A stretch of 16,555 nucleotides of DNA from DATFNV01 sp035266225 (GTDB taxonomy: Bacteria; Planctomycetota; Planctomycetia; Gemmatales; Gemmataceae): contig DATFNV010000341.1 of NCBI GenBank assembly GCA_035266225.1, positions 1 to 16,555 of the forward strand, read 5' to 3'. Below are positions 14,096-16,555 of this stretch, one piece after another. The notes under the pieces were generated by a model. It worked only from the letters and a program-made list of their open reading frames with translations. It had not been told where the DNA came from and did no database searches. Each line of letters opens with the position of its first letter. The stretch's first letter is position 1. A program made the translations under genes and the position numbers.

Positions 14096-14871
14096 TGGAG
14101 AAGAACGAACTGCGCGAGCTGCTGGAAGGGGTCGGGTCGGGTCGGCTGAGCGTGGACGCCGCCCTGGAGCGCGTCGAGAGCGGGGCCGTCGCCGACCTGG
14201 GCTTCGCCCACGTCGATCTGCACCGCCGGCAGCGCTGCGGCTTCCCCGAAGTCATCTTCTGCGAGGGGAAGACGCCGGAATGGGTCGAGGGGGTGGTGCG
14301 CAAGCTCGTCGATGTGGGGCAGGACTGCCTGGCGACGCGGGTTAGCGCCTCCCAGGCCGAGCACCTGGCCAGGCAGTTCCCGCAGGCGCAGCAGGACCGC
14401 GTCGCCCGCACCTTCTGGCTGCCGGCGCTGGGGTGCGAGCCGCGGGCGCCGGCGGGTAAGGTCTTCGTGCTGACGGCCGGCACCAGCGACCTGCCGGTGG
14501 CCCAGGAGGCGGTGAACACGGCCCGCGCCCTCGGCGCCGAGGTGGCACTGGTGCCGGACGTCGGCGTGGCGGGAATTCACCGGCTGCTGCGCTACCGCGA
14601 GCAGTTCTGCACGGCGGATTGCATCGTGGTGGTCGCGGGCATGGACGGGGCGTTGCCGAGCGTGGTCGGCGGGCTGGTCGATTGCCCGGTGATCGCCGTG
14701 CCGACGAGCATCGGCTACGGCGCGTCGTTCGGCGGACTGGCGGCGCTGTTGACGATGCTCAACGCCTGCCCGGCGAACGTGGTGGTGGTGAACATCGACA
14801 GCGGTTTCAAGGGCGGCTACGTCGCGGCCCTGATCGCACGCCGCGCCGCCGGGGCCAAAGGGGGCGGCTGA
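14095..14871 (+). CDS. larB: Pyridinium-3,5-biscarboxylic acid mononucleotide synthase LarB (nickel-pincer cofactor synthesis)
   Basis: LarB carboxylates and hydrolyses nicotinate adenine dinucleotide in the first step of the nickel-pincer nucleotide cofactor used by lactate racemase and related enzymes. The 258-residue product has the LarB-specific N-terminal region (RCGFPEVIFCEGKTPEWV, 47-64). It also has the AIR-carboxylase-like core: GTSD at 129-132, DVGVAGIHRLL at 155-165, AGMDGALPSVVGGLV at 181-195, TSIGYGASFGG at 204-214 and NIDSGF at 233-238. Cys225, in MLNACPANVVVVNID, aligns with the cysteine that forms the covalent substrate adduct in characterised LarB. ATG 14095 has GAGGGAGGA at correct spacing; the in-frame ATG at 14089 is too close to it. 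No larC, larE or larA is adjacent, so the rest of the pathway would have to be elsewhere. Confidence 0.94.
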   Translation: MEKNELRELLEGVGSGRLSVDAALERVESGAVADLGFAHVDLHRRQRCGFPEVIFCEGKTPEWVEGVVRKLVDVGQDCLATRVSASQAEHLARQFPQAQQDRVARTFWLPALGCEPRAPAGKVFVLTAGTSDLPVAQEAVNTARALGAEVALVPDVGVAGIHRLLRYREQFCTADCIVVVAGMDGALPSVVGGLVDCPVIAVPTSIGYGASFGGLAALLTMLNACPANVVVVNIDSGFKGGYVAALIARRAAGAKGGG

Positions 14872-14944
14872 GAGAACCGGCGCCGTTGGGCGGAGGGGAT
14901 CGGCAGGCACGACTGGCCCAGCCGCTGTGGATCGATTACAGGAA

Positions 14945-15058
14945 ATGCGCAACCCGCCGGCGTTCTTCATGGTCCTGATCCCGGCGGTACTGATTGTGGC
15001 CGTCGTCGGCGGACTGCTGCTTTGGATGTGGTACGTGTTCAGCGGCGGGCCGCATTGA
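14945..15058 (+). CDS. Possible 37-residue single-helix membrane peptide
   Basis: A short frame starting MRNPPAFFMVLIPAVLIVAV contains one strongly hydrophobic helix (about residues 7-33) and ends in FSGGPH. It follows larB by 73 bases on the same strand. AGGA lies only a base or two before the ATG, which is too close for a good ribosome binding site. An in-frame GTG at 14927 would add six residues (MDRLQE) but has no visible Shine-Dalgarno sequence either. Supporting it are clear hydrophobic periodicity and codon use like its neighbours. The size alone would allow chance. Confidence 0.45.
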   Translation: MRNPPAFFMVLIPAVLIVAVVGGLLLWMWYVFSGGPH

Positions 15059-15139
15059 GCCCGGATCGAGAGTCAGCGATGAGCCAGACAACCCAGGTCG
15101 GGATCGCGATCCGAAGGCCAGCGAAAGCCGCGGATCATC

Positions 15140-15169
15140 TTGTCTGGTGGAAGCCCGAACGGCTAAGAT
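15140..15169 (+). promoter_or_regulatory. Candidate promoter of the antitoxin-like gene
   Basis: TTGTCT (15140-15145), an 18-base spacer and TAAGAT (15164-15169) precede the gene at 15189. Transcription would start about at the Shine-Dalgarno sequence AAGGAG (15177-15182), giving a very short leader. The match is moderate. Confidence 0.35.
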
Positions 15170-15188
15170 ACGGCCGAAGGAGAGCGCC

Positions 15189-15452
15189 ATGATCGAACTC
15201 ACCCCGGAGCAGCGACAGCGCCTGGAAAGCGGAGAGGCGGTCGCCGTGACTGACGCCGAGACAGCCACGCCATACGTCGTCCTGCGAAAGGACGTCTACG
15301 ACCGCGTGCGGAACCTGCTCTACGACGACAGCGAAGCGACGCACGACGAACTACGGGCGATGCTGGCCCGCTCGTCGGCGGCCAACGGTTGGGACGAGCC
15401 GGACATGGACGCCTACGACCGCTACGATGATACCGTGATAAAACTGCGGTGA
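15189..15452 (+). CDS. Antitoxin-like protein (planctomycete small acidic type), orphan
   Basis: The 87-residue acidic protein reads MIELTPEQRQRLESGEAVAV, then ETATPYVVLRKDVYDRVRNLL, and ends with DEPDMDAYDRYDD. A beta-strand start followed by 'YVVL..dvYdrvr.ll' and an acidic WDEPxMdxYD tail is the layout I associate with small antitoxins next to PemK/MazF-type toxins in planctomycetes. That association is from memory. ATG 15189 has AAGGAG at six bases. No toxin follows: an overlapping GTGA start at 15449 opens only a 46-codon frame with no toxin motif, and the next real gene is on the other strand. The partner has therefore been lost, or the gene acts alone. Confidence 0.7.
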   Translation: MIELTPEQRQRLESGEAVAVTDAETATPYVVLRKDVYDRVRNLLYDDSEATHDELRAMLARSSAANGWDEPDMDAYDRYDDTVIKLR

Positions 15453-15479
15453 GCGGCGAAGACTGGTTGGACCGCGGCG

Positions 15480-15755
15480 CTATTCCGCAATTGGCCGAGG
15501 ATGTCTTGACTGGTCGTACAGTTCGTATTGTCCGTCGGGGCGTAGGAACAGAATTGGCTCAACCCCCTCCCAGTGATGACGAGCCGGGGGCAGGTTGACC
15601 ACCAAGGGCATCAGGTGCTGCCAGATGGTCTCTTCATTCCAACTACCGAGCGCCCGAATCCGTGTGACCAACTCAGCGAAAGGGACCACCTCCTGAGGAC
15701 GTACTGACTTTTGTACGGCTTCCGCGCACGTCTCACCGTTGTATCCTTTTGCCAT
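15480..15755 (-). CDS. Uncharacterised 91-residue protein, possible winged-helix-like fold
   Basis: The product contains a helical part (VQKSVRPQEVVPFAELVTRI, then SWNEETIWQHLMPLVVN) and a C-terminal strand-like end (PILFLRPDGQYELYDQS). This pattern of three helices and a beta hairpin would suit a small winged helix and recalls DUF7669-type domains, but I am not sure of that name. ATG 15755 is preceded by GGGAGG. By hand count GC is about 57% over 15481-15720, lower than the neighbouring genes (63-73% in the lines counted). The gene starts inside the tail of a broken nucleotidyltransferase frame (15733-15906) and ends next to the orphan antitoxin, so it may have arrived by insertion or replacement. 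Confidence 0.7.
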   Translation of the reverse strand: MAKGYNGETCAEAVQKSVRPQEVVPFAELVTRIRALGSWNEETIWQHLMPLVVNLPPARHHWEGVEPILFLRPDGQYELYDQSRHPRPIAE

Positions 15756-15906
15756 CGTAGCCTCCCATCAAGTGGTGTAACTGCCTCGGCAGCGGCGAGC
15801 CGAGCAGGGTGGCAGCCTGTCCGCCGATGACCATGAACTCGACGCCGTGCCGCTGAAGGTGTTCAGCGACCACCAGAAGGTGGGGCTTCGCGGGCTCGTC
15901 GGCCAT
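15733..15906 (-). pseudogene. 5' remnant of a nucleotidyltransferase gene, cut before the catalytic Asp motif
   Basis: From ATG 15906 the minus strand reads MADEPAKPHLLVVAEHLQRH, then GVEFMVIGGQAATLLGSPLP. This is the 'GVefvvvGG.Aa.l.Gsp.pT' start of the minimal nucleotidyltransferase fold. It should continue with T-x-D-x-D, but instead reads RQLHHLMGGYDGKRIQR and stops after 57 residues. The last part is the leader and start of the 91-residue gene in another frame. The catalytic aspartates and the C-terminal domain are missing, so it cannot be active. Its start overlaps the preceding small gene by 44 bases, as expected for a once coupled pair. Confidence 0.8.
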
Positions 15907-16090
15907 ACTCGATCAGCAATTGGGTGTCGCGCGCGTGCCGCTCCATGTGACGGAGCCGCTCCAGCGGCGAGAGCGACAGCGTGTAGCGTAACAAGGACAG
16001 ATCGACACCATTCTCGTCCTGCTCGCCGTAGGAGCCCGCGCCGGGTGGTTTTTCGCGGGGGGGCAGCGGTCGGTCTATTCCGTTACTCAT
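15863..16090 (-). CDS. Small helical protein, usual partner of a nucleotidyltransferase
   Basis: The 75-residue protein has a proline-rich charged N-terminus (MSNGIDRPLPPREKPPG). It continues VDLSLLRYTLSLSPLERLRHMERHARDTQLLIEYG, an amphipathic helical segment with the 'D..LlR..LsLtP.eRL......' pattern. Genes of this kind often precede a nucleotidyltransferase in planctomycetes; this is remembered association. Here the downstream partner (15733-15906) is truncated, so this protein is probably left without its partner. ATG 16090 has only a weak ribosome binding site (GGGG). Confidence 0.7.
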   Translation of the reverse strand: MSNGIDRPLPPREKPPGAGSYGEQDENGVDLSLLRYTLSLSPLERLRHMERHARDTQLLIEYGRRAREAPPSGGR

Positions 16091-16170
16091 GACCCCATTC
16101 TACTCGTTCGCGGAGCCTGAGCAACCGCGGAGGTGCTGCGCCGAGGTACGACGGTGCGCAAGCCGCTGCC

Positions 16171-16555
16171 TCACCGCCATGCCGCGTACAGCGTCATCCC
16201 TTGGTAGTCGCGGACGAACCCCGCCGCCTCCAACAATTCGCGCCCCTCCGTCGTCGTCACCGGCCGCCCGTTCCATTCCTCCACCGTCAGCTTGTGCCGC
16301 CCCACCATGCCGCGGTCGGCGTCGAGAATACTCGGCAGAGACCCCACCGCCGCCGCCACGTCCTCGCGGCTGGCGCTGGGCAGTGCCGTCAACCGCTTCC
16401 CTTGTCCCTCGACGAGCAGCACCGGCCGGCCGGCGCGGACGGTCAGCCAGTTGCCGGCCCGGCGCAGCAGCGGCCGTGTCCCCCCGTCCAGCAGCGGCAC
16501 GTCGAAGGGCGCCCCGCTGCCGTACAGGTTCGCCGGGTCGAGGCTGTGCAGCAGC
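16171..16555 (-). CDS. C-terminal end of an Lhr-type ATP-dependent helicase, 5' part beyond the window
   Basis: The minus frame is open from the right edge to a TGA at 16171 (128 residues seen). It contains HSLDPANLYGSGAPFDVPLL, the 'DPaNL.G' signature near the C-terminus of Lhr-family helicases. Then follow a strand pair (RAGRPVLLVEGQGKRLTAL, corresponding to the 'VvLvdG.....l.rg...l' segment) and a final VEEWNGRPVTTTEGRELLEAAGF. Lhr helicases act on RNA-DNA hybrids and branched DNA in repair. The helicase core, with Walker A and DEAH motifs, must lie to the right of the window, so the length and exact subtype (Lhr-Core or another) are unknown. Confidence 0.88.
   Translation of the reverse strand, partial: LLHSLDPANLYGSGAPFDVPLLDGGTRPLLRRAGNWLTVRAGRPVLLVEGQGKRLTALPSASREDVAAAVGSLPSILDADRGMVGRHKLTVEEWNGRPVTTTEGRELLEAAGFVRDYQGMTLYAAWR

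Noticed and set aside
15449..15589. 46-codon frame starting GTGA at the antitoxin stop, as a possible toxin
   Set aside because: It has no PemK/MazF or other toxin motif, is proline/acid-rich at the end and runs antisense to the 91-residue gene.

Overview
The window is GC-rich (roughly 65-70%) bacterial chromosome. It looks like a planctomycete, probably a Gemmata-like lineage. The reasons are a secreted WD40-propeller protein with an extra C-terminal domain, a charged coiled-coil membrane protein, a small helical protein paired with a nucleotidyltransferase, and large proteins of no recognised family. The taxonomic call is inference from gene style, not from a marker gene.

Layout. (1) 1-3688, minus strand: a three-gene molybdenum hydroxylase operon (FAD subunit, 2Fe-2S subunit, molybdopterin subunit). 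Its sigma70-like promoter has an eight-C run in the spacer. The molybdopterin subunit runs off the left edge a few residues before its end. (2) 3690-7038, minus strand: a small membrane protein, a nucleotidyltransferase-fold protein, a secreted seven-bladed WD40 protein and an alpha/beta-hydrolase fused to a truncated haemoglobin. These are tightly spaced and probably co-transcribed. (3) 7096-7316, plus strand: a self-contained initiator tRNA (fMet) unit with consensus promoter and strong terminator. (4) 7467-13088, minus strand: a 550-residue coiled-coil membrane protein, then a two-gene block (788 and 437 residues) of unknown function in which I see faint sigma70-like segments. (5) 13385-15058, plus strand: a papain-like cysteine-peptidase-type protein translationally coupled to larB (nickel-pincer cofactor synthesis), then a possible 37-residue membrane peptide. 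(6) 15189-16090: an eroded region with an orphan antitoxin-like gene, an unrecognised 91-residue gene of lower GC, a nucleotidyltransferase gene cut off before its catalytic motif, and its usual small helical partner. (7) 16171-16555, minus strand: the C-terminal end of an Lhr-type helicase, entering from the right edge.

The most unusual signals are these. Three palindromes share a CGTTTCGCG core, and each sits at the 3' end of a minus-strand gene. One of them lies inside the reading frame of the 2Fe-2S subunit and adds a tail to the protein. Others are the hydrolase-globin fusion, which has an internal Shine-Dalgarno sequence at the junction and lacks the usual B10 tyrosine; the sigma-like two-gene block with a 36-base hairpin between the genes; and the possibly phase-variable promoter of the hydroxylase operon. 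No CRISPR array, rRNA, transposase or integrase was seen. No gene-free stretch exceeds 300 bases; the longest is 13089-13384, described below.
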